Origin: Atherinomorus stipes
Taxonomy: Eukaryota > Chordata > Actinopteri > Atheriniformes > Atherinidae
Length of the DNA stretch: 64,000 nt
Direction: 5' to 3'
Assembly: GCA_023101725.1 (NCBI GenBank)
Contig: JALJCO010003429.1
Coordinates: forward strand, 372,001 to 436,000
The notes under the pieces are model-generated. The model did no database searches. It was not told the origin of the DNA and saw only the letters and a list, made by a program, of their open reading frames with translations. Position 1 is the first letter of the stretch. Every line of letters starts with the position of its first letter. The position numbers were made by a program, and so were the translations under genes. Shown here piece after piece: positions 45,405-57,000 of this stretch.

Positions 45405-45665
45405 AGAGCACCTAACTGCAGTTACAATGACCGACAAGGGCGCCACCACAAATCCAATCCATACAGGAAATCTCAAGCGGAAGTTAGTTAAACGACGCTA
45501 AGAGTAACTATCTGTGGCTTGCAAACAGATGCGTATGGTGTAGTTGGGTGGTTAGGGTTAGGGTTAGATTTTCGTAAGTTACATGAAGAAGAAACTTCTG
45601 ATTGGGACTACCGGTGTGGATTGGATATTTGGCGACGCATCATGACTGCAGTTGGGTCGCTCTCA
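45405..45665. mobile_element. Small MITE with TTAGGG-like centre
   Basis: The left end AGAGCACCTAACTGCAGTTA and the right end, reversed AGAGCGACCCAACTGCAGTC, are inverted copies, and the next 40 bp (AATCCAATCCATAC against AATCCAATCCACAC) agree too. About 260 bp. The centre holds GGTTAGGGTTAGGGTTAG (about 45550-45567), three telomere-like units. No clear target duplication was read. Confidence 0.6.
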
Positions 45666-47011
45666 AATATGTAGCTGTAAGACCACGATGCTCTGAACAG
45701 GTGTTCTTGTCTGTAGATAATATGAAAACAGAAAGCTGCGGTTGCCCCTCGGGTGCTATCTTTGGAACAATATGTTGACGTTCAAACTAATTTTGTAAAA
45801 CTGCAAGTTTTGAGTTTGATTTGTTGAAAAGTGACCAAATAGACAACACATCTATCTGATAGTTTACAGTCCGTATACTGGAAAACTGCATCCTGTGCTA
45901 TGGATGAAGGGCTACAGTTTTTTCAAGAAAGTGATAAAACGTGAGTTAGAAATACTTTTTTCTTCAGTAGTTTCTGCCTGTTTGATGGCAGATTTACATA
46001 AGATTTTCTTACAGCTACTGAGTGGAGTTATAAGACAATTGTTCATTTAGTTTCAGGTTTGTTTTACAGAAGCAATTTTTGTCTAAAACATATCAATAAC
46101 TACTTTGAACACCAATCACTGCTGTATGAAGTCATCTCAGCTGAGAATATAAAGTGAATTGGTTCATCAGAGGCTGGGTTGGATGTGTGTGTTTTCAACG
46201 TTGCTTCTCTCTCAGGAGGAAAAAACGGCATCGTGTTCTGTGCTCTGAATCACAATCAATTTATTTAACAGAGTACATTTATAAGTTGGAGGAAATTAAG
46301 TAAACAGTTTAGTGTCAGAGGGAACACAGGCAATAAATTAAAACCGTGAGGAATATATGGTATGAAAGCACAGTTTCTGCTAGCTTAGAGCACCACCCAA
46401 CAGAAACACACGCACACATACACACACGCAGCACACACACCTGTCAGGGAGTGTTTACCCACAGCGTCATCTGCCTGAAGGAGTATTTTTCTGGTAATTG
46501 GACCTGACCATCAGTTGTCCTGCAGTCCTGCTTCTCTCTCTCTAATTGCTTTCGTTTCCCTGCTTTAGTTGTTTCAACTTCATTTGAGGTGGTGTTGAAA
46601 TTAGTTTAAATACATTTATTTAATGTGAATTTGGTCATTATTATCTCATAAGCTTGTCTTTAAACCACTCTGGAAGCACCTACCTCAGCTTAGTCCCACT
46701 GTCCTCCGACTCATCTTCTTTTCGCTGACTCCAAGTTATCCCACACTCGCGTATCTGTCATGACAGTTCTCCTGACTCTCTCGGCTCGCCTGTCTTTCCT
46801 TTTGTCTGTTCTTTATTTCCTCCCTTTCTCTCGCTTCTCTTTCCAGAAAAATCAGCAGGGAAGTTGTTCACTAGAAAATTCTTGTAAGCTTTTGTTCCAC
46901 TGGTCTGCTTTAACTTTATTATCTACATCTTCTCCCAAAAATGTGAGAAAATGTGTTACACAGAGTCAATAAAGCAGTCACATAGTACCTGATCTCTTTG
47001 ACACTTTTTAT
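45666..47011. other. Unassigned sequence
   Basis: Contains a (CA)n-like stretch at 46406-46440. No recognised transposon ends or exons. Confidence 0.4.
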
Positions 47012-47560
47012 TAGGGATGTCCTGATACCACTTTTTTGCCAACCAAGTACAAGTACGAGATCTGACATTTGAGTACTTGCTGATACCGTGTACCGATATG
47101 AGTAATTAATAGGGAAAAGTGAGAAGTGTTTTTTTTTTTTTTTCATATAGACAAGCATCTCTGCTGCTCAGGTGTAATGCAGACATTAAAGCTTGGGAAT
47201 GTGATGTCAAGCTACTGTGGATTGTGGTTTTTGCAGACATTCCGGCTTTACCACACGTCAAGCTGATAGGGTGGTTCGAAATGGTTGGAAGTGATATTCT
47301 ATTAATCAATATTTTTGCAATATGAAATTGATCCATGGCGGTGTGTGTAGTCTGTTTCAGCTGCATTTTCGAGCTTTTCTGGAGTAAACCAGAGAAGCAG
47401 TGTTATAGACGATGTTGATTATTGAACAAATACTAGCATTGTTTTCTCAAAAATATGAGAATGGCAGCTATTTTGCACTTCGTCAAACTGTCAGTCTTCA
47501 GGGGTAGAAATAAAAGCTTACAGTGCTCTGCTCTGAGCGCCATGAATGTTATGAAAGGTA
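47012..47560. mobile_element. hAT-type element, left end and part of interior
   Basis: TAGGGATGTCCTGATACCAC at the start, followed by CCAAGTACAAGTACGAG and GATACCGTGTACCGATA, is a familiar hAT terminal region in vertebrates. A possible decayed right end is GGTATCCCGGGGACAT near 47557. I could not confirm a duplication, so the right limit is a guess. Confidence 0.45.
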
Positions 47561-47735
47561 TCCCGGGGACATGATATGGGTCAGATATATCTTATCTGTC
47601 TTTATGTAATGAAAAGAATCTTTATTTAAGATGAGACGTAAACTCCAATGAATTAAATGCACAGTGGCTGCCGCCCATGTTAAAGAGTATTTCCCCACCA
47701 GAATGGCAGCATAAACAGCTTTAGCTATAGGGTGC

Positions 47736-47755
47736 TATGTATATGTATATATATG

Positions 47756-47795
<40 letters not shown>
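47736..47795. repeat. TATATG/TA microsatellite
   Basis: Interrupted TATATG units grade into an uninterrupted TA run ending at about 47795. It abuts the left end of the Tc1-like pseudogene. Confidence 0.9.
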
Positions 47796-47799
47796 AGTA

Positions 47800-48826
47800 A
47801 CTTTGAACGTGGCATGGTTGTTGGTACCAGATGAGCTGGTCTGAGTATCTCAGAAACTGCTGATCTACTGGGATTTTCATGCACAACCATCTCTAGGGTT
47901 TTCAGAGAATGGTCCGAAAAAGAGAAAATATCCAATGAGCAGCAGTTCTGTGGGCACAAATGCTTTGTTGATGCCAGAGGTCAGAGGAGACTGGCCAGAC
48001 TGGATCAAGCTGATAGAAAGGCAACAGTAATTGAAATAACCACTCGTTACAACTGAAGACGCAAGGGAGCATCTTTGAATGCACAACATGTACAACCTTT
48101 ACGCAGCAGAAGACAGCAGCAGAAGACGACACCGGCTGCCACTCCTGTCCCCTAAGATAGAAACTGAGGCTACAATTCACACATACTCATCAACACTTGA
48201 CAATAGAAGATGGAGAAATGATTCCTTGTCTGATGAGTCTCGTTTTCTATTACAAAAATCGGATGGTAGGCTCAGAATTTGGGGTCAACAACATGAAAGC
48301 ATGGATCCATCCTGCCTTGTATCAACAGTTCAGGTTGGTGGTGGTTGTGGTGTAATGGTGTGGGAGAGATTTTCTTGGCACACTTTGGGCCCCTTAGTAC
48401 CAGCGTAGCATGGTTTAACCACCACAGCCTAGCTGAGTATTGTTTCTGACCATGTCCATCCCTTTATGACCACAGTGTAGCTTCCTCTGATGGCTACTTC
48501 CAGCAGGATAACGCACCATGTCATAAAGCAGAAATCATCTCAGACTGTTTTTTTTGAGCATGACAATGTGTTCATTCTACTCAAATGGCCTCCACAGTCA
48601 CCTGATCTCAATCCAATATAGCACCTTTGGGATGTGGTGGAACGGGAGGTTCTCATCATGGATGTGCAGCCGACAAATCTGCAGCAACTGCGTGATGCTG
48701 TCATGTCAATATGGAGCAAAGTCTCTAAGGAATGTTTCCAGTACCTTGTTGAATCTATGCCACCAACGATTAAGGCAGTTCTGAAGGCAAAAGGGGTCCA
48801 ACCCAGTACTAGCAAGGTGTACCTCA
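47800..48826 (+). pseudogene. Tc1-like transposase pseudogene (widespread fish family)
   Basis: Nearly the whole coding region of a very common fish Tc1 transposase is present but broken. Readable pieces include DESRFLLQKSDGRLRIWGQQ (about 48234-48293, first catalytic Asp region), YFQQDNAPCHKAEIIS (from about 48500, second Asp) and SPDLNPI followed by a stop (TAG 48619-48621) exactly where the third catalytic residue, Glu, should be, then HLWDVVEREVLIMD. The C-terminus ends AVLKAKGVQPSTSKVYL. Frameshifts occur upstream and near 48555. The terminal repeats are missing; TA microsatellites abut both ends. The product could not catalyse transposition. Confidence 0.85.
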
Positions 48827-48862
48827 TATATATATATATACTGTATACATATACATATATTA
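48827..48862. repeat. TA-rich microsatellite
   Basis: TATATATATATA followed by TACATATACATATAT at the right edge of the Tc1 pseudogene. Confidence 0.85.
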
Positions 48863-48895
48863 ACCTTAAAGTGATCAAATATGATACAGTAAGTG

Positions 48896-49316
48896 TTAAA
48901 GATGCACTACCTAACTTTCCGAACATAAAACTCCATGTTCTGGACTTGTTTGATGGCACAGATATCTCTAATGTGCATTTCAGGAACTGTTGCTGCCCAG
49001 CAGTCCCCCGAGGCTGAGAAACCATTTTTTACAACTTTTTTATTCCCTGATGCAATGTGACGATGAAATTGAGTTTCATTTTACACCCTACGTCATGAGT
49101 TAGCAAGTTAAACACACTAGCTGATTTGAATGCGCACCATGAAACAGAAGAAGACATTATTGCGGCTAAAAAGGAAAAGAAGAGACAATGAGGATTAAGA
49201 TGTTTTGGCTGGAGAGAGCTCACGGTACAAGTAGGATGGAAGATGGATGCAGAATTAGCCGTTGATAAAGAGTGCATTATTGAGAATATCGCAGAAGTTC
49301 TATCGTGCAACTTTAA
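48896..49316 (-). mobile_element. TTAA-type MITE, family A, inverted copy
   Basis: TTAA at 48896-48899 and 49313-49316. The ends are TTAAAGATGCACTACCTAAC and, reversed, TTAAAGTTGCACGATAGAAC. Reversed interior blocks match the 26560-27042 copy: AATGTGCATTTCAGGA, CCCCCGAGGCTGAGAAAC. About 420 bp, diverged, no coding sequence. Confidence 0.7.
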
Positions 49317-49801
49317 AGAGGGATTTTAAAGTTTTGGTCTTTGTAAATAATCACCACAAGGGGGTAGATTTTAGCCAGATCAGATGTATGCTTCCATTCC
49401 TATTCAAGCTTAATCTGATCTCTCTTTCTTTTTCCACTGACTCTTTTTAATTGGCGGGGGAGAAAAAAAAAATCCTTCTTCATCAACTCTTTCTCCTTCA
49501 GCTGCATTCACAACATTAAAAACACAAATTTTGCATACCACGTGTAAGTTTCACATCTGAATTGAATCTTTTACCGCCTAAAAAGCTGTCAGGATTTACT
49601 CTTATGCTTTGATCCTCTTTGCTTTCTTATCTTTACTGCCTTCTTTGTGAAAGATAAAGATATTAACTTGCCAAAAGCTTTTTGCAAGAGCTAATCTAGC
49701 GATACAAAGAGGTATTATATAGAAATGTGGTATGTCCCCAGTTTCTGTTATACAGTACATACAGTATATAACTCAGCTACATTGTACATAATAAATACAG
49801 G
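49317..49801. other. Unassigned spacer
   Basis: No feature recognised. Confidence 0.4.
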
Positions 49802-49969
49802 TACTACCCCAAAAATGTGAACATCCGGAAAAAGTTCTTGTATTTCTGTAATTCAACTTAAAAGTTGCAATTTACATATTGTATAGATAAATAATAATAT
49901 GCAAATCAATATACTTTAAGCTTTTATTTGTGTGTCACATGTGCTCAGAGTGTCACATTCTAATCAGGT

Positions 49970-50774
49970 AAAGCTAGGTACACACTACAGGGTTCCTGAG
50001 ACCTTCATAGATGAAGAGACCACACACTTGATGATTACAAAAGACAAAATCACACAAGATTTGCCTCTTCTGATCATATAGTGTGGGGTGTACACGACGG
50101 GAGAACACCCCACACTAACTGATTCGTCAGCAGAGAATCAGCTCCTTCACTGTCAACAGCGCAAATCTCGCTATATCAAACGAGACTTCAGTGACGAGAC
50201 TTTAGCATAAACAAACGTAGGGGACTTTTCAGGCTCTTACATTGTGGAAAAAAACCACGCATAAATAGAAAAAAACCCTCTGGAAAAAATCATAGAGAGT
50301 AATAGGAATATGGGCTGTATGACCGCGAGTTGGGGGTGAATAAAAATGGCCACAAACATTAGATAGCTTGGAGAGCAGGGCTGTAAGCTAATGGCTATGT
50401 GCTCTTTGTTTGTGTTTACTTCCTTTTCCGTCAGTCAGCTGTTCGTCAGCTGTTAGCTCTTGCATTTTGATTGGCTGTTGTTCCGGGAGCCTCCACGTGA
50501 TATCCCAATGAGAGCAGCGTTTTTGATTTTGCACAGCCGCGAAGCCTCGTCACGAAGTCTCGTTTGAAATCGCTAGATTTGGGATGTTGACAGTGAAGGA
50601 GCCGATTCTCTGCTGACGAATCAGTTAGTGTGGGGTGTTCTCCATTGTGTACATCCCACACTATATGATCAGAAGAGGCAAATCTTGTGTGATTTGTCTT
50701 TTGTAATCATCAAGTGTGTGGTCTCTACATCTATGAAGGTCTCAGGGATCCTGTAGTGTGTACATAGCTTTAAG
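49970..50774. mobile_element. Palindromic insertion inside the Tc1 element
   Basis: The ends TAAAGCTAGGTACACACTAC and, reversed, TAAAGCTATGTACACACTAC begin inverted arms of about 220 bp (left 49970-50200, right 50545-50774). Arm landmarks include CACACAAGATTTGCCTCTTC and TGATTCGTCAGCAGAGAATC, opposed in the two arms. The right border shows TTAA; the left shows GTAA, so a TTAA duplication with one change is likely but not proven. The centre is A-rich with no coding frame. It is younger than the host Tc1 element. Confidence 0.75.
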
Positions 50775-50841
50775 TATTCCAAAACATCTGCATGAGTGCC
50801 CTGAGCCTTTAAAAAGTCTTGGTTTAGAAGAATTCACAATC

Positions 50842-51516
50842 ATGGGGAAGACTGCTGATCTGACAGTTGTGCAGAAAACAATCATCAACTCCCTGCACAA
50901 GGTGGGAAAGACACAAAAAGTGATAGCAAAAGAAGCTTGATGTTCTCTGAGTGCTGTCTCAAAGCACATTAATGGACAAATAAGTGGAAGAAGGAAGTGT
51001 GGAAGAAAACGGTGTACAAGCCGGAGGGCTGATCACAGCCTGGAGAAGATAGTCAGTGTCAAGTTTCCCAGTCTGTGATGACCTGGGGATCCATGTCAGC
51101 TGCTGATGTCGGTCCTCTGTACTTCATTAAGTCCAGGATAAATGCAGCCGTCTACCAGGACATTTTGGAGCACTTCATGCTTGCTTCAGCAGATCAGCTG
51201 TATGAGGATGCAGACTTCATCTTCCAGCAGGACTTGGCACCTGCCCACACTGCCAAAACTACAAAATCCTGGTTCAAAAACCATGCTTGATTGGCCCGCA
51301 AACTCACCTGGCCTGAACCCCATAGAAAATCTGTGGGGCATTGTCAAGAGAAAGCTGAACGGGAAGAGACCAAACAATAAAGAAGAGCTCAAGGCTGCGA
51401 TGGGAGCATGTTCGTCTTCCATAACACCTGAGATATGCCACAAGCTGGTAGCATCCATGCCACGCTGGGTTAAGACAGTCATTCATGCAAAAGGGCCCAA
51501 ACCAAGTATTAAGTAC
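50842..51516 (+). pseudogene. Tc1-like transposase pseudogene
   Basis: Starts MGKTADLTVVQKTIINSLHK, the N-terminal paired-like helix-turn-helix, and runs through KVIAKEA to a TGA stop (50938-50940); the frame resumes as CSLSAVSKHING. After EKIVSV (about 51060) the sequence jumps to VMTWGSMSAADVGPLYFIK, so the segment with the first catalytic Asp is deleted. The second Asp (FIFQQDLAPAHTA) and the final Glu (NSPGLNPIENLWGIV) remain, with a frameshift between them near 51290. The C-terminus reads ASMPRWVKTVIHAKG. It cannot encode an active enzyme. Confidence 0.85.
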
Positions 51517-51791
51517 AGATGCAAGATTTTACTTTTGCTTTTAAAATCCTTTTATAATTGATTTCATGCAATATTCAAATTTTTTGAGTTTTTGAATTTG
51601 AGGTTTTCTTAAGCTGCAAGTCCTAATCAGCAACATCCACACAAATAAAAGCTTGAAATATATTGATTTGCATATTATTCATCTAAATAATATGTAAATT
51701 GCACCTTTTAAGTTGAATTGCAGAAATGAATAAAATAAAATAAACAGAAATAGATAAGATTTTTCTGGATATTCTAATTTTTTGGGTAGTA

Positions 51792-51841
51792 GGCCTACCT
51801 GTATTTAATCTCATACTGTCTTGATACCTGTAGGTTAATTT

Positions 51842-51872
<31 letters not shown>

Positions 51873-52984
51873 GTTATTTTTTTCTGTCAAGCTCTGGTGT
51901 TTCATGGTTTTGAAAAATCAACTGGCAAATGTACAATTGCATTTTTAGACAAAAAGAATAAAACTTTTTAAGACCATTCTAAAGTGTCTAAAATATTGTT
52001 TTATTTGCATGAAAATAAATCGTAGTAGAATTCTTTTGAGGGAGCTTTGCACACTAGAGCTATAACAGATAAGACTAAGACTGCAAAAAATCAACTTATT
52101 AGTTTTAGTAGTTACAGATAAATTGGTGTTACTTTTCTTTAACGAAATGCAAAACACAGATTAGAGTAGCAATCGGTGCAGAAAATTGAAGTAGTCTTTG
52201 CACTTTAGTGTTTAGAGTTAAAATGCTTACTCAGTTTTAAAATTAATGTTTTATTTCACCAAATTAGAGCAGTTCTTTTTTTCACAGAGGCACAAGAACC
52301 ACAGCCTCAAAAAGCGTCCTGTGTAGCTCTGCCTAACTTTAACCTACATTTAATCAGCCTCATTAAAAACACCTGTGTGCATGCTTGTTGCCAGCTGAGG
52401 TCAACAAGGTCCGGACCTCATTAATTTTTTGAAGCTAAAAATACAATTTGAACATAAATACATCTGTTTGAAAATAGCGACAGTTGTCTGTAGGTTGAGT
52501 TGCATTCATTGCATTTTTTTTCTTTTTTTTTTTTTTTACCATTCAGTAATAATCAGCAGCTCTGAATCTGGTATGTTGTGGGAAAACAGATTCAGTAAAG
52601 CAAGAAAAAAAAAGGAAAAACAAGACATAAAATACTTAGAACACCTTGTCATAATAAACCTTTTTCTTGGCAGATACTAGCTTTAAGTAGTGAGACAAGC
52701 ACAGGTGTACTAATGAGGGCTGTGTTACATTTAGAGGAAATGTGTCTTTGTGCATGTCCTGCATCTACCCTGCATCCAGAGGTGGACAGGGGCCTTTCCT
52801 AAAACGGCTATACTAAGGTATGAGTGTTTGGATCATAAAGTCATATAATAATATTAAATATTGATGTTACAGATTGCATGTTTTACAGAAATATAACTGA
52901 TAGTTTCTTCCATCTCACCTGGTCCAGGTGTTTCAGGCTCAGGAAACCCATGTATGAAGAAAATTAGGACAGTGTTTTTATTTA
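51792..52984. other. Unassigned sequence with a long A-run
   Basis: An A-run of about 27 bases at 51846-51872, and T-runs near 52514-52538. No recognised transposon ends or exon. Confidence 0.4.
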
Positions 52985-53056
52985 ATCAAAAAAGAAATTT
53001 TTATTAAAAATATTTTAAAAAAAAAACCAAAGGGGGGGGAAAAAAAAAAAAAAAAA

Positions 53057-53089
<33 letters not shown>

Positions 53090-53165
53090 AAATAAGAAAA
53101 AAAAAAAAAAAAGGGGGAGAGAAAAAAAAAAAAAAACAAAAAAAAAAAAAAATACCCGCCCAACC
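52985..53165. repeat. A/G homopolymer tract, probably an assembly fault
   Basis: Nearly all A, with G-runs (about 53032-53039 and 53113-53117) and isolated C; the sequence recovers at about 53152 with TACCCGCCCAACC. It resembles the garbled parts of 44165-44820. The phenylalanine-rich minus-strand frames are not genes. Confidence 0.7.
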
Positions 53166-54669
53166 AAACGCCTCCGCCCTTAAATAAGAGAAAGTTGGAG
53201 CCCTATTTGTTTCAGCCATAAATGGACCTGCATTGCAAACATGTTTGAAGTGACAATATCATTTGATCAAACCAAGAGCACATCACATTTTCCAACAGGT
53301 CTATGGAGTAAAGTTCACTTCTGAAAGTGGATGAATTGAGGCTTTTGTCTGTCCAGTTTATGAATCAACATACATCTAATTTTAATATCTCTCATGTTCT
53401 CATGTGCCCAGACCGCCAACAGCAAGGCTACTTGAAGTCTTGGGACATATTTACATGCCATAAATTGAGCAAATCTGAATGTTGATGCAGAATATATTTA
53501 GGAATTATTTGAAATAATTTTCCTTAAAAATGTCAACTGTTCAATGCATTGTTTCCTGACAAACATCCGCACTGACATAATTTAATGTGTAAAACAAACT
53601 TTATGTCCCGAGGTGATTTTTAATGCCATCTGGATTGACGTCTGCTGATTCATCGAATTAGTGACTGACGCACCAATTGGATTAGAAGGGCTACATAACC
53701 AGCAGCAGGCAGATCACCATCCCTCTGTAGATTAGATTAGATTAGATGATTAATGATCATTATGAGAATAATGGACTGTTGCAGCAAACACAAAACGACT
53801 CCGAAAGACAAATAGCGATGCATAAAAATGCTCTGCAAGCTCGTCAGTTTCCTCGGAATGGCTGATACAGTTACACTTTTTTGAGGCAGACATAATTAAT
53901 AGAAAAGTATGTGTGAATACAACACAATATTTACTAACAGCCCCCAAAACTACCATTAATTTTATTTAATTGACTTATTGGATAATCTTATTTGGGACTC
54001 CTCAAATTATTTCTGTGTTGGATGAACTCTCAGCTGCAGTGGGTTTGAGATCAAACAGTGGACACAAACTTATTATCTAAAGGCTAACCTCATCTGTCAC
54101 ACAGAGCAGAAGCATCTTTTGAAGTTCACGGAGCAGCTTCATTAAGTCGTCCTCCCTGCATCAAGCTCTCTCCTTCTCCATCCAACATGTCACCTGTCCC
54201 TCCTCCCGTCTTTCTTCCAGCTTGTCTGGGAATCCCCTTTGATCTGTGGCATGACAGCAGCTGCACTCTGCGGCTTCCCAAAAGTCCATAAATCAACTGA
54301 CAAGTGCTTTTTCATGCTCACTACACACACACAAACAGGTTGCAGATCTCACAGGAATGCACCGAGTTTTAGGGCGAGCAGCCGGCTGGTCAGTTTACAA
54401 GTTTAAACTATAAATCCTGGGAACACAAATAACATTGGGAGAACATACGAACTATAAAAGAAAAATAACAATGGACACAGATTGATTGGCGAATTGCTGA
54501 ACAGCAGGTATTTCACAGGAGATTTATGGATTTATTACATTTTTTTTTCTGTGCTTAGTTTATATTTTCCACTGGCTTAGTGATGCATGGGTAACAGTGG
54601 CTCAGGTGGGTCGGCTGGTTGCTGAACTTTTAGACTGCCTTTTATATAATTATAGTCTGGAGGATTAAC
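53166..54669. other. Unassigned sequence
   Basis: A short AGATT repeat lies at 53728-53746. 53560-53720 looks non-repetitive and could be conserved. No transposon ends or credible exon. Confidence 0.4.
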
Positions 54670-54990
54670 CCAGCAAGCATTTTTTGGTCTAAAAGATGTC
54701 TAATAGATGTCTAATAGTCCTTAGATATCTAGGCTAAGATCGATCTTTAGCCGTCTAACCCTGGATTAAATCTTAACTACACTGTACATTTATTAATGAC
54801 TGTTAAAATGTTTTAATCCAACATTTGGCCATCATTCATACAGCTTACAGTTGTTTTTTAATTCAATATTTAATAAATAATGGATTTAACATGATGGTCT
54901 AGATTGAGGCTATATATACATTATTGTCGGGTGAATTTCGGTCTAAACTTAGACGCCATGTCTAATAGATGTCTTTGGCACAGTGGGAAC
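54670..54990. mobile_element. Probable MITE with TCTAATAGATG repeats
   Basis: The left side CCAGCAAGCATTTTTTGGTC followed by two TGTCTAATAGATGTCTAAT-like units is mirrored loosely on the right, where GTCTAATAGATGTCTTTGGC and ACAGTGGGAAC close it. This kind of element with 'GTCTAATAGA' units is common in fish. Borders are approximate and no duplication was read. Confidence 0.5.
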
Positions 54991-55190
54991 TTCAGATTCA
55001 GATGACTTTATTTATCCCAGGGGGACAATTCAGTTTGAAGACATGAGTCGCAGCCATTTCGCATAAAACATGAAAATCAATAAACACAGAATAAAACAAG
55101 ATTAAACACAGGATCTGGCCATCAGTGAAGTGCTCTTGCCAGTAGCCAAAATGTGGCAACGTCTGTCAATAAATACAGCAGATAAAATAG
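54991..55190. repeat. LINE-derived fragment
   Basis: CAGATGACTTTATTTATCCC then AGGGGGACAATTCAGTTTG and GACATGAGTCGCAGCC match, from memory, a common fish non-LTR repeat whose end carries a 'TTTATTaATCCC..GGGaaATT' motif. Family not certain. Confidence 0.5.
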
Positions 55191-56100
55191 ATAAAACCCC
55201 CTGAACTGAAGAAAGAAGCACAGAAGCTCTATGAAGCTTTATAATAATTAAACCCAGGCTCACTCTGGAGTTTGTGATGAGATGCTTTTAGTAACAGGCG
55301 TTCTTGATTCCAAAAGTTCTGTAATTCATTCATTAATATGTTACTGTTGCTTATCAGAGGTATATTTGCCTGAATAGATACCTTTGTTTTAAATGTCAGT
55401 GATTTTAGACTTCCATGCATCCTTTATGTTGCCATGGTTGTTAAGAAATCTATCCACCACGATTCATGGTAACAGCTCAGATCACCACTGCTTCATTTGT
55501 ATCAAAGGACTCATCCGCAAGCTCTGAAAACAGACCAAAACAGACCAAATTACACATGTAATGGATGCAGGAGAAAGACAGAAGGCTCTGAAACTGTCTT
55601 TAGCATAGAGCATAAAGTCAAACCATTGTTTTGTTTCCAAAATAGCCATTGCACTGAAGTTAGTGTGCTCCCCAATAACACTTCCCTATAAGGTTTCTAA
55701 AGAAAATTTTGGAGGCAAAATTTTGGATAGACAGATTTTTGGAGTTAACAGCTGGAAGGTTTTATGCACTTATAATAACAACTTAATGATGCGTCTCATC
55801 TGAAAACATTGTCATCGCTATGCTTATCTCTCCATTTGCTTTGTCTGTCTTTCATCCCATACGCAGACTCAAACTCCCTCCATTTGCTCACATGGTGAAA
55901 GACACACAAAGGAGAGAAGAGACATAAGTTCAACAATGACCTACAGATGGCATGGCAAGTGGTATGTCAACCAGGGTCCGGTTGTTCAAACTCGGTTATT
56001 TCTTAACCAGCCGTTAAATACACTTAACCAATCGTTAACCTTACCAGTCCTATTCTTGTGTTCAAAAATCAGTAAACTTTAACCATGTGTTATCTTGATG
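55191..56100. other. Unassigned sequence, MITE end near the right edge
   Basis: 55975-56060 (GGTCCGGTTGTTCAAACTCG, repeated GTTAA(C/A) motifs) looks like one end of a MITE common in fish, cut off by the TTAA element that follows. Otherwise nothing recognised. Confidence 0.4.
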
Positions 56101-56516
56101 TTAAACGGATATTGTGTAAGTTCTCCTGTTCCTATTCACAAAAATTGATTATTTTGTTCAAAAGTGTTTTTCCATTAATCAGTAATCACTCCCATCAACA
56201 AACTGAAGTGCTCCCGTAAGCTCTGAATTTGCCGTTCGTGTCATTTATATATACATCAGACGGATTGGCTCGGTGGTGGCTACCTTGTTGTGTCGCCATA
56301 TTTTTATGTTCAGTAGAAGCGAGACTGTAGGAAACCACAGAAACTCACCAGAGACACCAGAGTTGTCGGCTCAGTTCGAGGGAATGCCTTTGAAAAGTCA
56401 CCGCAGGTGCAGTGAAGAGGAACCCAGCGTTACACTACCCATCTTCACACGAATGCAGCATGAAAAGTAAGAGGGACCTGCTTGCGATATACAGTTGTTA
56501 CACAATGTCCCTTTAA
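56101..56516. mobile_element. TTAA-type MITE
   Basis: TTAA at 56101-56104 and 56513-56516. Left end TTAAACGGATATTGTGTAAG, right end reversed TTAAAGGGACATTGTGTAAC: 16 of 20 bases agree. The 65-codon frame inside (56273-56470) has no domain and ends at the element's right part; I do not call it a gene. Confidence 0.75.
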
Positions 56517-56844
56517 AGTTAATACATCTAGGGACCACCACTAAATTTTTAACAGTGTGGTTATCTCTCAAAATGGCGTTTCTCGCTTATGCTGCATTCA
56601 TGTTAACAGTTCAGGGAAGCAAAGACAGGATTTATTGTGGGCTTGCACCAGGTACCGGTTTTGGAGAGAATCCATTTGTTACTTGTCTAATCTTTTGCAA
56701 GGTGATTTGGAGCGTGCAACAAACCATGGAGCATATTTTGTCAGATGAGATATTCTTCAGAATAACAGAAAAATAATGAAGAATATTATTTTATAATATG
56801 ATTTTACATATGTGTATATATATATATATACACAGTATACTGTA
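56517..56844. other. Unassigned sequence ending in a TA repeat
   Basis: A 93-codon frame (56495-56776) crosses it with no recognisable domain. A TATATA run precedes the Tc1 fragment at 56817-56830. Confidence 0.35.
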
Positions 56845-57000
56845 TACAGTCATCCTCAAAGTTATTCATACCCTCAAATTAAAGAAGAAAAAAAATCAGC
56901 TGTCTGTGAAATAAGACAAAATTGACAAAAGTAATTATAAATAATAATTCTATGAAAATCATGACATTGATTTTGAATTGATGTAAGGGTTGACAAGTGG
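56845..57000 (-). mobile_element. Partial Tc1-like element, same family as 8931-9460
   Basis: TACAGTCATCCTCAAAGTTA followed by TTCATACCCTC and AATTAAAGAAG matches the reversed right end of 8931-9460. The match continues about 130 bp through ATCAGCTGTCTGTGAAATAA and ATGAAAATCATGACA. No second terminus was found; 57000-57160 may be more of its interior. Confidence 0.7.

Larger units (their letters stand above)
49804..51789 (+). mobile_element. Tc1-like transposon with long terminal repeats
   Basis: TA flanks both ends (49802-49803, 51790-51791). Ends CTACCCCAAAAATGTGAACA and, reversed, CTACCCAAAAAATTAGAATA begin inverted repeats of roughly 130 bp that include TTCTGTAATTCAACTT and AAGCTTTTATTTGTGTG. 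It carries a transposase pseudogene (50842-51516) and, in its left part, an unrelated palindromic insertion (about 49970-50774). Without that insertion the element would be about 1.2 kb, shorter than a full Tc1 element because of an internal deletion. Confidence 0.85.

Noticed and set aside
52978..53219. Phenylalanine-rich membrane-like peptides on the minus strand
   Set aside because: Translation of a T-run on the opposite strand of an A-tract.
56273..56470. 65-codon frame as a host exon
   Set aside because: Lies inside a TTAA MITE, shows no domain and has no convincing splice sites.
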